The translations under genes were made by a program, and so were the position numbers. Positions 10,838 through 23,107 of a stretch of DNA of 64,000 bases are shown here, one piece after another. The stretch spans positions 3,593,227-3,657,226 of the forward strand of contig NW_006917094.1 in NCBI RefSeq assembly GCF_000516985.1. Direction: 5' to 3'. Each line of letters opens with the position of its first letter. Positions within the stretch are counted from its first letter, which is position 1. The stretch comes from Pestalotiopsis fici W106-1 (lineage: Eukaryota > Ascomycota > Sordariomycetes > Amphisphaeriales > Sporocadaceae). Below the pieces are notes generated by a model that saw nothing but the letters and a program-made list of their open reading frames with translations, had not been told where the DNA came from and made no database searches.

Positions 10838-11635
10838 GTCGCCATGGAGCAGACTTGGGGGTGTTAGTATTGGGGGTGGAGGATATACCAAGGAAGAGAC
10901 AGGCGTGTTGCGAGAAATGCGATACCTGCGTTCGTTTTCGTCAGTCAAACGACTCTTCGCGACTTAACTTTCGAACTGGGATGTCCCGTCGAACGTTTAG
11001 TCGTGCCGACCCTACGTTGTGCAAGCCCTTATACTGGGATCACAGCGTAGGCATAGTACATTGTCGGATTACTTTAAAGAGTCTTTTGTGGAGGGTTGTC
11101 TGAGCGGAAGGAACTCGATCGACGCCAAAGCAGACTGTACTCTAATACCCTAATGATACCATCGTTAATCAGTTACAAATAAGTCCCTGTGCGAGCTTGA
11201 TACAGGTTGAACTGTGTTTGATTCAGTGGCTTGAATATAATCCCGATTTCTCCTATAAGATGTGGAAGAAACGGTCGCATGACAGTTTACTCCTCGCGTA
11301 TACTAGCACCACTCTGGCTGCGTGGTTTGTAGTAAACTACACAGTATTCCGAGGTCATCCGGCACCCACATTGGATAGGGGTAATACTCAATAGTCTTAT
11401 CCTCTCACGTTGAAAGAACCCGCATAGTCGTTATGGAGTGGAACTCGACCCCAGATATCTGTCTCCTCCAAGCTGGGGACCGTTTTAACTATATCCAGGA
11501 AGATTTTCCCCGTTGTGCTTGCTTCATATGAGCATGCTACAAAACTGGACGCGGAACACCGACTACAAAGTCTGTAGCATATTGTTGGCAATGAACATGA
11601 CTAGCTTTGATCAAGAATCCAAAAACGACATCTTC
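10838..11635. other. Intergenic, convergent 3' ends
   Basis: Lies between the 3' ends of two convergent genes, the 63-aa protein gene and DCD1. No gene, repeat or RNA recognised. Confidence 0.5.
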
Positions 11636-12917
11636 TCAGTATGTATCAATCCATTTGCTGGCTGCGGGAGAATTCCAAGTTAGCTCATTTCCGCTTTGAA
11701 GGTTCTTTTGTCCTTCTGGTAGAGCAGAAGCGCTGGTGAGACTCACTGGAATATACTGCCGAAGCCGTACTCCGGCACTGCGGAAAATCTCGGCGGTATC
11801 CTGATCCATGTGATACCCTTGGCTGTAGACTACCTCGCTGATACCAATCTGGACAATTTTGATGCTGCAAGTGAGGCAGGGGCAGGTATCGCAGTACAGG
11901 ATGCTGCCCTCGCGGATGCGCTCGCGGCCGGCCTCGAGCAAGGCGTTCTCCTCGGCGTGCAGGCACAGGCAGGTGGAGAGGGCGGCGCCCGAGGACTCGC
12001 CGGCGTTGCAGCGCGGACAGCCGCCCTCGCTGCAGTTGCGCACGCCGCGCGGGGTGCCATTGTACCCCGTGCTCACGACGCGCCGCGACGGCCCGACGAC
12101 CACGCAGCCCACGCGCCGCTTCATGCAGTTGGATCGCTGCGCCGCCAGCGACGCCAGCGACATGAAGTAGGCGTCCCATGACGGCCGGAGCCGGTCCGGG
12201 TTCGTCAGGTCTAGCTTTCCGAGCGTCGCGTATAGGTGTGCCAAGTCTGATGATGTGTTGAGGAGGCTATAGTTGCGCATTAGTTTTCTCTCTCCTGTAG
12301 ATATCTCTTCTGGGCTGGGCAAATCCTTTTCGAAATTCCCCCCGGGCAACACTTACCGCACGGCTGCTCGGGACATCATGGTCATGGCCCCATTCACAGG
12401 TGAATACAAGTTCTCGTCCGACTCGTTCACAAACTCCTCCAGCGTGGTGGGCTGCGCCGAGCGGGACTGATGGCGCTCCCAGCGCACCGTCAACGGCGCG
12501 TCGACCGAGAAGAGGATGAAGAAGGGCCGTCTCGAGAGGGCTTCCAGGACCGCCTCGGACGGAATGGAGGTGATGACCCAGCGAGACCGCCAAGACTTTG
12601 TGACAAAGTCCAAGAGGGTTGTCACATTGTCAAAGGCGTGTGCCGGCTGTGAGATCCGGGCATGAGATAATGATGGCTGCTTTGCTGGTGAGGATGAGGT
12701 GACAGGTGATGATGCTGTTGCTCCATTGGTGACAGCATTCTGTTGGGAATTTTCCGTACTCAAGTGCACCCTCTTGAAGCCGTGGTGCTCTACCAGATAT
12801 TGAGCCACAGTGGCCTTGCCGGCACATTTAGCTGTTTGGTTGTTTTAGTATTCGAGGTCACCATGTATGTATATGAGGGGAGGAATATCTCTTACAACCA
12901 ACTATTCCGATCAGCAT
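11636..12917 (-). CDS. DCD1: dCMP deaminase with P-loop-like N-terminal domain
   Basis: Three exons on the minus strand, 12917-12896, 12831-12357 and 12266-11636, give 375 aa. The enzyme deaminates dCMP to dUMP, feeding thymidylate synthesis. The C-terminal half is the zinc deaminase domain: WDAYFMSLASLAAQRS, MKRRVGC, GYNGTPRG, then HAE (His269, catalytic Glu271) and PCLTC (Cys296, Cys299) as zinc ligands. Extra cysteines in CSEGGCPRC fit the second structural zinc seen in this family. The first exon codes only seven residues plus one base and completes MLIGIVGSKCAGK, a Walker A-like loop, so residues 1 to about 150 resemble a P-loop nucleotide kinase fold, as in fungal homologues. The long second exon ends at SRAAVR and the third starts at LLNTSS; the splice pair was chosen for frame and for that join. 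Confidence 0.93.
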
Positions 12918-14770
12918 TTTAGCAATCGTACGGCAATAAAGTCTTCAATTGTGTGGTGTTGCTTATAGTAGCAGGAATCCCAAGCTATGTCTACTGTCCT
13001 GATTGATACGTCTCGATATATGAGCCTGTCTGGTGGAACGTTGCAACGGGACCCTGAATGGGAAATTTCAATTCAATTCTGTTAAAAGACGCGACAGGGA
13101 CCCTCGGACGCGTTTGGGGGTCGGGACGAACCACTAGCGAACCCTTGACTAGACGGTCTCCAGGTGTGTAGGTATGGAGACCCGTCTATGGCAACAGATC
13201 AGGACCTGAACCTCGGCGCTCTAAGAGCTCGCCCTAGGCAGGGTTCTAGACTTATATTAGCTATGCGCACGATTGATGGAGATATGCAGTAGAGACGTGC
13301 ATAAATAGGCGACCCAACGAATACATTTGATGTTATAGCAGCGGTATTTGATATAGAAAGACAGACAGCGAAAAAGAACAATAAGAGACATTCTTTTTCT
13401 GCGGATTTGGATTACCAGGAAGTAAATATGACAAGAGCAAAGTTTTAGTCCTCTTGCTCTTGAACTGTAAACTTTCCTACACAGGTATTTTCGTACAACA
13501 GTGATATGATTTCTTATTCAGTAATAACAATGAATTTTTCATTTCCGGAGCAGCCGCGCCCAAGATGTCGTTGCATTATTTGAATATTTGCACATTGGAA
13601 CAGTGAGTCACGTCGGATAACGGGCTTATACTATGTACAATTACCTGCTAGCACCTACAGGCATCACTTCCAAGACGATTCTCGAATTCTGCGATAGACT
13701 CCAGTGCTAGGTAGCGGGACAAAAAAAAATGCGCAACAAGGCAGGAAGCTCTATTACCTTGAAGTGACTTTATTCTTGCCCGTAGATTCAAGATGGGCAA
13801 CGAACATCGAACAATATTTTGCACATTGGCATTAGTAGCAATTCTTGAACCCTGTTCGCTATTACCAAGCTTTACTCGGTGCTGCCCAACGCGCCTTGCA
13901 TGGGTTAATGAATGTGAAAGATCTTACAAATTGACAATACTCCTCAGGACAGGTCAAATCTGCGTGAGCAAACACCGCTGACATCACTGAAAACTCACGA
14001 CTACCAAGAGATAGCCACTGCTCTTTGTAATATGCCAGCCGGATTTATTACATGCTTCTACCAATGATCGGATGGCGCTGTTGACGGCAGCGGGAGCAGC
14101 AGGTACAACAAATCTCAGCCCAGCCATGAGTCCAAGGGCCTGGCTACTGAAATAGGCAATTTTTAGGCGGGCGGGATAAATGGGGCCGCTGGTTGGGCTT
14201 TGAGGTTGCATCATATGAACTGCCTTGTAGAGGAGAGCTGCAGCTGATCTGTCAGCTCACGGATGACTCGATTTGGAGTTCACGAGGACAAATGCCTGAC
14301 TGCCTGGGTGACATCCGGCGACAGTGTCTCAAAATCTTATATTGTGCCCTGAACGCCATTGCATGGACTGGGCATCTTTTAAGAAAAAGCCACCTTCACA
14401 ATAGTAGTAATTAACATCATCATTGTTGATACGAAAAAGTATCAATCATTGCTCTCGAATTGCAACTGTGGTGCGCCATCGCGACTGCCCCGCACTTCAC
14501 GCTGTTGAAGCTCTCCCGATTGTGCCCCGCGATTAGGTACCTGCCTGCTTGCTGTGCTGATCTGAACGTTCCCGACCACCTCGAACAACCACTGAAAACA
14601 TCCCGCGCACTCTTGAATTCCAAGCGCTCGTCGCAAACGCTTCTACCGCCTTTACAAAGACCTGCGACTCCGTCCCTCGAGTTCAACCCGACCGGATTTC
14701 CGACTTGCACCACCTCAACAGATACTCGTTCCGATAAGCCGCCGACGACCGCCGACGGCACAAGCAAATC
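12918..14770. other. 1.85 kb divergent intergenic region
   Basis: Separates DCD1 (minus) from ATG7 (plus). No gene is supported; the largest frame (minus, 14214 to 13984) has no recognisable feature. From about 14420 the sequence is C/T- and CG-richer and probably forms the ATG7 leader. Confidence 0.5.
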
Positions 14771-17050
14771 ATGGCCGCAGCTTCGGGGTCGGGGTCCGCA
14801 AAGGACGGCGTCGCTCTCAAGTTTGCGACTTTCTCGTCTGAGATTGAGCTTCCCTTCTACTCGGCACTATTTTCATCGAAACTCGAGCATGATAAGCTAA
14901 GCGACTCGGCGCGACCAGTCCTGGGACTGTACGAGCCAAGACCTGGCGTCGCAGCCGACGATTCAGTCAAGATGCAGGTTCTTGGTAGTGCTCTGACTAG
15001 TCATCAGTGAGTCACTCTGATTGTTGGGGAGCTTGAGATGCAAGCACTTTGCTTGTCGCTCTCGTTTGCTTGCCAAAATACTGACTTGGGATTTCTACCA
15101 GTGTCCCAGCTGGTACCGTCCGAGCAGAAGGCATCATCCGAAACCTCAACACATTGGATGCGTTTAAGAGTGTGGATAAGGCCGAGGTCATTCACAATGC
15201 TGCAAGACAGGTTTGTCTCCCTATTCTGGATGACGATGGATGGGTACTAAACAATTTATGTACCACAGATATGGGATGCCATCAAAGATGGTACCATCTA
15301 CTCAGTACCGTCACTATTGGCTTCATACGTGATTCTTTCGTACGCCGACCTTAAGAAATACAGAATGACATACTGGTTCTGCTTCCCAACACTTCCTTCA
15401 GACCCCCAGTGGAAGAGAACAGGCGACATTGGTCGTTTTACCGCAGACGAGAGTACTGCCTTGGTTGACCGCGTCGGCACTTGGCGTTATAGTGTCGATA
15501 ACCGGGAATACGGCTTCTTCCTGGCCAAAAAGGTCCGAGGAAAAGATGCAGAAGCCCTGAGATCCTCGCTCGATAACCCCGACGAAGAGAACATCGGCTT
15601 TAAGTGGGAAGTTGGTTCACTTCGAGACTTCGAGACAGGTTTCTTCAACAGTATCCCGGAGGAGGATCGATATGTGTCTTTTGTCGATGCCTCGAATTAC
15701 GAGGAGCACCCAGCCTGGCCTTTGCGCAATCTTTTGGTTCTTGTGCGACAGCGCTTCCATCTATCGAAAGTTCAGATACTCTGCTATCGAGATATCCAGT
15801 CCCGGAGACACGAAGCCCGCAGCCTTGTCCTCCCTCTGGCCATGGACGCTGTAGACTCGATGGACACTGCCGACATGCCGAAACCTACTGGCTGGGAGCG
15901 TAATCCTGCCGGTAAAGTTGCCCCGCGATCAGTCAGTCTGGCAGAATCCATGGATCCGACGAGAATCGCCGACCAGTCTGTGGATCTGAATCTTAAGCTG
16001 ATGAAGTGGCGCATATCTCCTGAGCTCAATTTGGATATCATCAAGGATACCAAGTGCCTTCTCTTGGGAGCAGGTACTCTTGGAAGCTATGTTTCTAGAA
16101 ATTTGATGGGCTGGGGCGTTCGAAAGATCACTTTTGTGGATTACGGCGCAGTTTCCTTCTCGAATCCTGTCCGCCAACCTCTATTTGCTTACAAGGACTG
16201 TTTGAATGGAGGAGCACCCAAGGCTACCCGAGCAGCTGAAGCAATCAAGGAGATCTATCCCGGAGTCGAAAGCGAAGGTCACGTGCTGTCAGTCCCCATG
16301 CTTGGCCACCCAGTCACCGATAAGACCCAAGGTGACTTTGAGAAGCTCAAGGCATTGATCGAAGCACACGACGCCATATTCCTCCTAATGGACAGCCGAG
16401 AATCACGATGGCTGCCTACAGTCATGGGCAAGGCTGCTGGAAAGATTGTCATGAATGCGGCACTAGGATTCGACACGTACGTGGTCATGAGACATGGCCC
16501 AGAGCCCCGCGAGGAGGGAGAGAAGACTCTTGGATGTTACTTCTGCAACGACGTAGTGGCTCCGGGCGATTCTCAGAAGGATTTGACTCTTGATCAACAA
16601 TGTACAGTCACGAGACCAGGTGTAGCCGCTATTGCATCCGCCTTACTCGTTGAATTGATGACGAGCATATTGCAGCATCCCAAGGGTGCTTACGCTCCGG
16701 CTCCAATCGCAGCAGATGGTGCTGGAAAGTCATACCAACGAGACCCGCCCAACCATGCTCTGGGTCTAGTTCCCCATCAAGTGCGCGGTTTTCTGGCAGA
16801 CTTCAACAATATGGTCATCAAGGGCGAATCCTATCCCTGTTGCAGTGCGTGCAGCAAGCCCATTTTGGACGCATACAGGAACGATGGCTGGGCATTCTTG
16901 AAGCATGCACTCGAGAATAAGGAGTATGTGACCGAGCTCAGCGGTCTTGCTGAAGTTCAACGACAGGCAGCAGCGATGGAGAATGACCTTGATTGGGATG
17001 AGGAGGATGAGTCTGCCAAGGACGGCGACGATGAAGCAGTACTGCTCTAG
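14771..17050 (+). CDS. ATG7: Autophagy E1-like activating enzyme ATG7
   Basis: Three exons, 14771-15006, 15102-15210 and 15269-17050, give 708 aa, close to the usual size. Atg7 adenylates the ubiquitin-like proteins Atg8 and Atg12, holds them as thioesters, and passes them to Atg3 and Atg10 in autophagosome formation. The N-terminal domain ([16 protein letters not shown], then [12 protein letters not shown] and IWDAIKDGT) is the Atg7-specific fold that binds E2 enzymes. The adenylation domain has GAGTLG at 382 to 387 and [15 protein letters not shown]. The catalytic cysteine is Cys560 in [11 protein letters not shown]. Zinc-site cysteines occur in CYFC and CSAC. The acidic C-terminus (DLDWDEEDE) is the Atg8-binding tail. 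Two introns of 95 and 58 bases interrupt the first 345 coding bases. Confidence 0.97.
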
Positions 17051-17211
17051 TCCAGCCTGCTCTCGGTATTGACCCTCAGTCATTAGAATCGACGGAAGCG
17101 ACTGAGAAAAACTCGATTGGATCGCTACAAATTCTGGAAGCGCCCGAGATGGGACAATTGGAGTTGGAGTTCGGTTGGGGCCACACGGAGGGCCCATGAG
17201 AGATATCCTGG

Positions 17212-17448
17212 CTATTCGCCGTGCTTGACACCAACATCACCAGGAACGGCTGCAACGAGCGGCACGACCCCCTCACTGGAAGGCGACACATACTCATCCA
17301 GACCTCTCGAACTCGATGGTATTTCTACCTGTTCAGTGATTTCTCTCGAGATGGCATTGCGTTGGGGGCCGGAGCTTTGTAAGTACCGGAATGGGTATTC
17401 GTCGCAGAATGGATTGTGAAATGACCTGGCTCGGCCTGTAAATGACAT
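17212..17448 (-). CDS. Possible small protein tail-to-tail with ATG7
   Basis: A 78-codon frame starts at an ATG with a strong context (AACAAAATGTC) at 17448 and ends at 17212. The product is polar, with an aromatic N-terminus (RARSFHNPFCDEYPFRYLQ). An alternative splice, donor after the EITEQ codons and acceptor just before PFLVM, would extend it to a stop at 17076. No family is recognised. It may be a real small gene or a chance frame in the 3' region of ATG7. Confidence 0.35.
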   Translation of the reverse strand: MSFTGRARSFHNPFCDEYPFRYLQSSGPQRNAISREITEQVEIPSSSRGLDEYVSPSSEGVVPLVAAVPGDVGVKHGE

Positions 17449-18786
17449 TTTGTTTTTGTTGTCTACTGGGGAGATGAAGCGCATTCGACTTGTACATGGT
17501 GGCGTCAGGCTGTTTTCTTCAGGAAAAAAGAGAGACAACTCTCTTGGAATCAAGGCAATCTTGCAGCAGGTTCAGAAAGGCGTTGAATCGTTTTTTGAGT
17601 TCTATGGCGTTTGGTTGCATAGGGGCCCAGTCACGCAGTGTAAATATTTACATGCAAACAGACTTATAAATGGCATTTGATCTGACTATGTTTGGTGTAT
17701 ATGATATTTGAAGTGCAAATCGGGCGTCACTCCTTAGTCTATCCAAGCTGGTATGAGCCATGGATTGACATTGAAAAAGGTTCTCCTTGCGAGGGGGAAC
17801 ATGGCATGCTCTTCCTCCATGATCAGGGCCGCCATCGCATGTTCATTATCCCTCTTGTCTTGATTCCTTGGGCTAGGACCAGATAGTAAGCCAAAGAAGC
17901 ATGTGGCCCCAATTGAGAAGTCTCGGATCATCAAGTGATGAACGACACGGGGGGCCTTGCATAATCGGGCCGTGGGGGTTTACAGTGGAATCCCCACACA
18001 ACGAGATCGCCTGAACGGCCTGGAGCGGAGTGCTGACCTGGTCAGTTTCAGCGCGGCTGAGCCGGCAATAGTAGTCTAGTCGGACTCTCTGGCCGGCCCG
18101 TCACATCCATGGATCATGCTGTTCTTTAGCTCTGACACGTTTTTTTCTTCCTACGTATCAGCATCTCCTTTTCCTTCCATCTTGTACATGTACACAAACT
18201 CTTTGTCTTAATCTCTCGTACGGGCCTACTGAGGACAACACTGACTACAATAAATTACAGCCACAAAAGTTGTACAGCTTAACACTCACCATTTGTCCCA
18301 ACTCGTGGCGTCATTAGGTACAGCTGGAGCCGCCCAGAGCTTCTGGAACAACAAGCACGCCCTGTCTGGCGTTGCCAATTCCCCCGCAAACCGCTAAACT
18401 CATCTTTGGGGCAACCCCCCGGTTCTCTCCATAGAGAACAAAGACCCCCTTCGGTCCAACACTGGGGTTTCCCAATAAAGCGAGAGAGGGTGTCTGTGTG
18501 TGTCTGTCTCACTCTACATCATTCGCGTGGCCTGTCTCGTCAGACAATTGTCTTGCACGGTTCTTTCTGCACCTGGAGAGCTTTTATAGCCGGTTCTGCA
18601 CCATTCTTTGCTTCTTTCTTTCTCTTGGGACATTTAGTGCCGGTTTTCTTCGTAAAAGAAAAAGCAATCTCACGGTTGCCTCATTCAAGAAGTTGCGTCG
18701 TATGCGCCGCGCACTCCCGAGAAACGATCTTGAGAGAAGGGGGGGAGAGAGAAGTTCGCGTTGTTGCTTCTAGAGGGGTTTGCTTC
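17449..18786. other. 1.3 kb intergenic upstream of MFS gene
   Basis: No supported gene. The last 300 bases are C/T-rich (CTTTCTTTCTCTT at about 18610) and probably hold the promoter and leader of the transporter gene. Confidence 0.5.
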
Positions 18787-20806
18787 ATGATGGGGCTATC
18801 CAATTTGTTTGCTTCTCGTCTCCTAGGCGGGCGCACCGAGTCTGTTCACGACTATGCCGGCGTGCTCGTGTCGCTGGAGGAGGCCCACCTGCACTCACAC
18901 TCTGCGAGGACTGGCAAGTGCGAGTTTGAGGAGGTCCGCGAAGACGACGAGGAGCAGGAGAGCGACAGACTGGTTGACGAGGAGGGCGCTGCCAAGGATG
19001 GCGAGCACGAGGACAATGAGGAGGGTGCCGGCATGTTGCAGATGAGCGCGGCCGAGTATAGTATTGAGGGCTTGAGGAGAGCAGTGCGCAAGGACGAGAG
19101 AGGCCAAAAGGCTACCGAATATGAATGTAAGTTCTGAAATCCTAAAGTGGCTCCTAGTCAAAGGGAAATACCATAATACAGATCGAAATGCTAACACCTA
19201 GGTAGTAAAATCAAAGCTCATTAACAAGGCTATACAAGATATCGGAATGGGAAAGTATAATTGGCAATTGTTTGTGTTGTGTGGATTTGGATGGTTTGCC
19301 GACAAGTGAGTTAATGAGAGACGAATCGTGTTCAAAAATCGATTGCTGACATGGATTTCTTAGCCTTTGGATGCAAGTAAGTCATTCTCGTTGATATTTT
19401 CATCTTGAGGATGCAAGCATGTTGAAACTTTTTCAAGAGGGCTGGGGCTAACACTCGAGTAGGGCATATCATTGACATTGCCATCTCTGTCACAAGAGTT
19501 TGATATTTCCGAGAAACGCGTAAGGTATACAACCAGCGCGCTATTTGTTGGCTTATGTATAGGAAGTTTCTTCTGGGGTCTTGGAGCCGATATATTGGGC
19601 CGCAGGGTGGCTTTCAATCTCACATTACTCATTACTAGCATCTTCGGCACCTGGGCGGCTTATGGATCAAGCTGGGGTTGGACCTGTGTCCTCTTTGCCT
19701 GTATGGGCACCGGCGTAGGAGGAAATCTGCCTGTCGATGGCGCTCTCTTCTTGGAATTCCTGCCGGATGCCTCAAGTGCCTTGCTGACACTGCTTTCTGT
19801 CTGGTGGCCCGTTGGCCAATTGGCCTCATCACTGGCGGCCTGGTATTTTATTACGACGAGACCTGTGGATGAGGGCTGGCGATCTTTCGTCTTTGCCATA
19901 GGAGTCGTCACTTTTGTCATGTTTCTCATACGTTTCTTCATCTTCCATCTTTTGGAATCTCCAAAATATCTCCTATCGAAGGGGCGTCAGGCAGAGGCCG
20001 TGGCGGTAGTTCATGCCATTGCCTACCGTAATGGAGCCAAAACCTGGTTGACGGAAGAGATACTTGACGCCGTAGCAGAAACAGAAGCTACCGCCGAGCC
20101 AGTCACCCGACTCTCGACTCGCAACATCATTAGGCAAAACCTATCAGCTTTCTCCGGCGATCACCTGCGACCTCTCTTCAATAATCGCAAACTCGGCATG
20201 GCCACTATTTTAATATGGTTTTGCTGGGCAACTATTGGATTGGGCTATCCTCTATTCAACGCATTTCTACCTCAGTATCTTTCCCACGGTGGTGCTTCTC
20301 CGCCGTCTGATACTGACAGTACCGTTGCGGGTGCTGATAGCGCGACGACATATCGAAACTATGCCATTATATCCATGGTCGGCGTGCCTGGCTCGCTTCT
20401 GGCGGCATACACAGTGGATCACAAATCGCCGTATCTGGGACGCAAGGGAACCCTCGCAATTGCCACACTGGTGTCTGCCATTTTTCTCTTCTTCTTTGTC
20501 ACCTTTGGCACTACACCAAACAGCCAGCTCTTCTTCACTTGTGTTGAAGCATTTACGCAAAATATCATGTATGGTGTATTGTACGCTTTTACGCCCGAGA
20601 TATTCCCAGCCCCAGTCAGAGGAGCCGGGACGGGTGTTGCCAGCTTCCTCAACCGCATGACCGGGCTCGTGGCGCCTGTTCTTGCCGCGACTATCCCTGG
20701 CGATGGGACGAAGCTGCCGATTTATCTAAGTGCAATCTTGATCTTGGCTGCCTTTGGAGGAATGTGCTTGATACCCATCGAGACTAGAGGGAGGCAGAGA
20801 TTATAG
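18787..20806 (+). CDS. MFS transporter, SV2/SVOP-like
   Basis: Four exons, 18787-19126, 19206-19305, 19364-19376 and 19463-20806, give 598 aa; the third is a 13-base microexon. The first 110 residues form a long acidic cytosolic N-terminus (EDDEEQESD and similar). The transporter begins at AIQDIGMGKYNWQLF and crosses the membrane about 12 times. The GADILGRR loop after the second helix and the terminal PIETRGR are sugar-porter-type MFS signatures, and WFADNLWMQG is typical of fungal proteins annotated as synaptic vesicle transporter-like. The substrate is unknown. A long hydrophilic loop between the two halves and a Gly/Ser/Asp-rich loop near GGASPPSDTDST are visible. ATG 18790 is an equally possible start. 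Confidence 0.88.
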
Positions 20807-21018
20807 GAACCTTACCATAGCCAGGTGTATATAAAACGCATGAAGAACATATAGGCTCCGCGAGATAACTGGTATCAGTCTTGCACGTACTAGATGCATG
20901 TATTCCCATGAATACACATTCAGTTGCTTTTCAAGACACGAAAACATCTTGTGTATAAATGTTTCAAGTGAAAATGACTATTCAGGGCATAAAAATGGCA
21001 CCCTAGCACCGCGATACT

Positions 21019-22209
21019 TTACCGCGTCCCTCTGGCTCCGGCCGGGGCATCTACTCTTCTCTTCTGCAGACCCCTGCCCAAAGCATCCCTAACCATGGGA
21101 TCGGATTTGATGGTATTCTGTATGAGCCACTCCTTCAGCTTGCTCCTCATACTGTTGACCAGCTCCGGGTCGCCAACATATGGAGCCATTTCCAGGTCCA
21201 TTAAGCGTCCGGCATCTGTATCAATCATTCTTGAGGCCTGCTCCAGTCTGTCCAAGCTTTGCCGCAGCACCTTGTCCGACGCATCTCCCGGTTTGACACC
21301 TTGCTGACCCGGGGGCTGCAGTAGCGGTCCAATCTGGCTGAAGGCTATGTAGAGCGTTATACTACACTTGCGGGCGAGAGTGATGACCTGAAAAGGCAAG
21401 TAAGGGGCGTGATCGGTCCAGGCGGTCAGCAGCGGGTTGACGACTCTCTCCACCAGGGGCGGGAACCCGGGGCGCATAACGGTGTGCAGCTCAAAGACGC
21501 AGAGGGCAACGAGGGTGTACCAGCGCCAGTAGCGGCCCCATTCGAGGTAGCCAAACAGGCCGAGGCCGTACATGACGGCGGCGGCCACGGCGTAGTAGGG
21601 CAGCAGGACCTGGCAGCCGCGCAAGACGTAGTCGCGGATCGTGACGCAGTGGCGCCAGCCAATCACATCGGGGCCAAAGCGCTCATAGGCGAAGCGGCGG
21701 GCCGGGTCAGTCAGTGTATCGCTGGCCGTCTTGAGGTGCATAAACACCTCGCCGCCGTCGCCGCCGTCGGCCGTCGACGAGGCGCCCGCCTTGTCCGGGT
21801 GGTGCAGGGCCGCGAGGCGGCGGAACCGCGACTTGATGTCGCGCTCCGAGGCGCCAAAGGGCACGCCCAGGTCGGCGTAAAAGTTGGACGCGCGCGTCAG
21901 CTCGTGGTCCGTCTCGTATAAAGTGTAGAGCAGGTAGGCCGAGACGACAAGGATGTGGATGCGGCGCCGGTGCTCGTTGAAGCGCGGGCTGTTGGGCGCG
22001 GGCTTGGGGTCGCCTGCCCGTATCGTCACCGAGTAGTATATCGACTGGATCCACGAGGTGGCGAGCTGTGTAGGGACATATTCGGTCAGCTAGGTCTCGC
22101 CATTTGCGAAGCTATATACAGGCTTCTACAACGTCTTGGACGATGGGGGGGCGCATCATACGTTTGGGAGGAACGACCACCCCAGGAGGGAGAGGAGGTT
22201 ATTTGACAT
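21019..22209 (-). CDS. ERJ5: ER membrane J-protein ERJ5
   Basis: Two exons, 22209-22162 and 22089-21019, give 372 aa. The first exon codes 16 residues (MSNNLLSLLGWSFLPN) and its donor is GTATGA; without it the main frame has no ATG. Erj5 is a type I ER membrane DnaJ-like protein that helps folding in the ER lumen. A hydrophobic segment at about 60 to 74 is followed by the J domain at about 85 to 150 with HPD at 113 to 115. Several further hydrophobic segments come next (for example LLPYYAVAAAVMYGLGLFGY), then a charged helical C-terminus. The family hallmark TIRAGDPKP is present near residue 40. The gene converges on the MFS transporter with 212 bases between stops. Confidence 0.9.
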
Positions 22210-22735
22210 TGTCGCAAGCAGTCGTGAACAAGCAGTTGGTGGCCCTCAGATCATGATATGCGTAGAAATCTGGGCCAGATCTGAGGAGCAGAAAGAACTG
22301 GATCTAGAGTCTAGAGGCTAAGCACGCCGACGAAAAGTGTACAAAGAACGAGGGTACGAAATATGGAAATCGTCAAGGTAAAAGACATTCTTGAGCTACC
22401 CTAGATGTGACAGGTGTCGTTACTTAGTGGCTGCTTCTTCGCAAGGGTTCCTGCAGCCCAGGCATCTAAACTGAGATTAGCGGCTTTGAGCTCGGCAGAC
22501 TAACGTAAAAATAGGTCCCTGGGGGTATCCATTAGTGGTCTGATGTCGAGCAGAGAGACACAACGACGTGAGTTGATCAATTCAAAAGCTAAATGCATTG
22601 CTTCATTCAACATTGACATGGAAAATACACCCTCACTCGTGATAATATTTCTAGAATGACTTGTTCTATGACCAATCAATAATCAGCCTTTTGTTGTCCC
22701 TGCTCTCAGTCCAGCGCCGTGTTTGCACTTTCATC
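22210..22735. other. Divergent intergenic region
   Basis: Lies between the start of ERJ5 (minus) and the 57-aa protein gene (plus). No gene or repeat is recognised; both promoters must lie here. Confidence 0.5.
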
Positions 22736-23107
22736 ATGGCTCAACGGGGCAGTCTTACTCCCAAGGTAAAGAAGAATGCAATATCTCCCCTCCTGTTCAT
22801 TGACCACAGCATCAAGCTGACTGTGATGCTAATTTTCTTCGCAAGACCGTCATGGCTCCCATGGCCGCGTTTACCATGGCATGTCTGTTATTCACGTAAG
22901 GGGATTGTGCAAACATGTGCTCATGGCTCTGGCGCTGATCTATCTCTACAGCTATGTTCGTTCATCAATCAAGGAGGCCAGGCGCAGTGCTGTATGTTTA
23001 TTGTATCCGTATCGATACAGATCATATCGTTGACGATTGCTCTCATTTTATAGCAACATGAACGCCAGGGCCAGCGGGCCAGCCCTTATCCACGCGAGGG
23101 AAAGTAA
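22736..23107 (+). CDS. 57-aa membrane protein, four exons
   Basis: Four tiny exons, 22736-22765, 22846-22895, 22952-22991 and 23054-23107, join in frame to 57 aa and a stop. Introns are 80, 56 and 62 bases, all GT...AG. The product starts MAQRGSLTPKTVMAPMAAF, has one hydrophobic segment at about residues 13 to 28, the motif YVRSSIKEARRSA, and a basic polar tail. The TPK-x-x-M-x-PMA pattern before one helix followed by SSIxxAR is what I recall from small uncharacterised ascomycete proteins. Each intron is needed for the frame, and the product is too short to be called by length alone. Function and location are unknown; a single-pass organelle membrane protein is likely. Confidence 0.75.

Noticed and set aside
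11685..12181. Arg/Ala-rich frames of over 100 codons on both strands over DCD1
   Set aside because: Shadows of the GC-rich deaminase exon; composition is that of shifted reading of the main frame.
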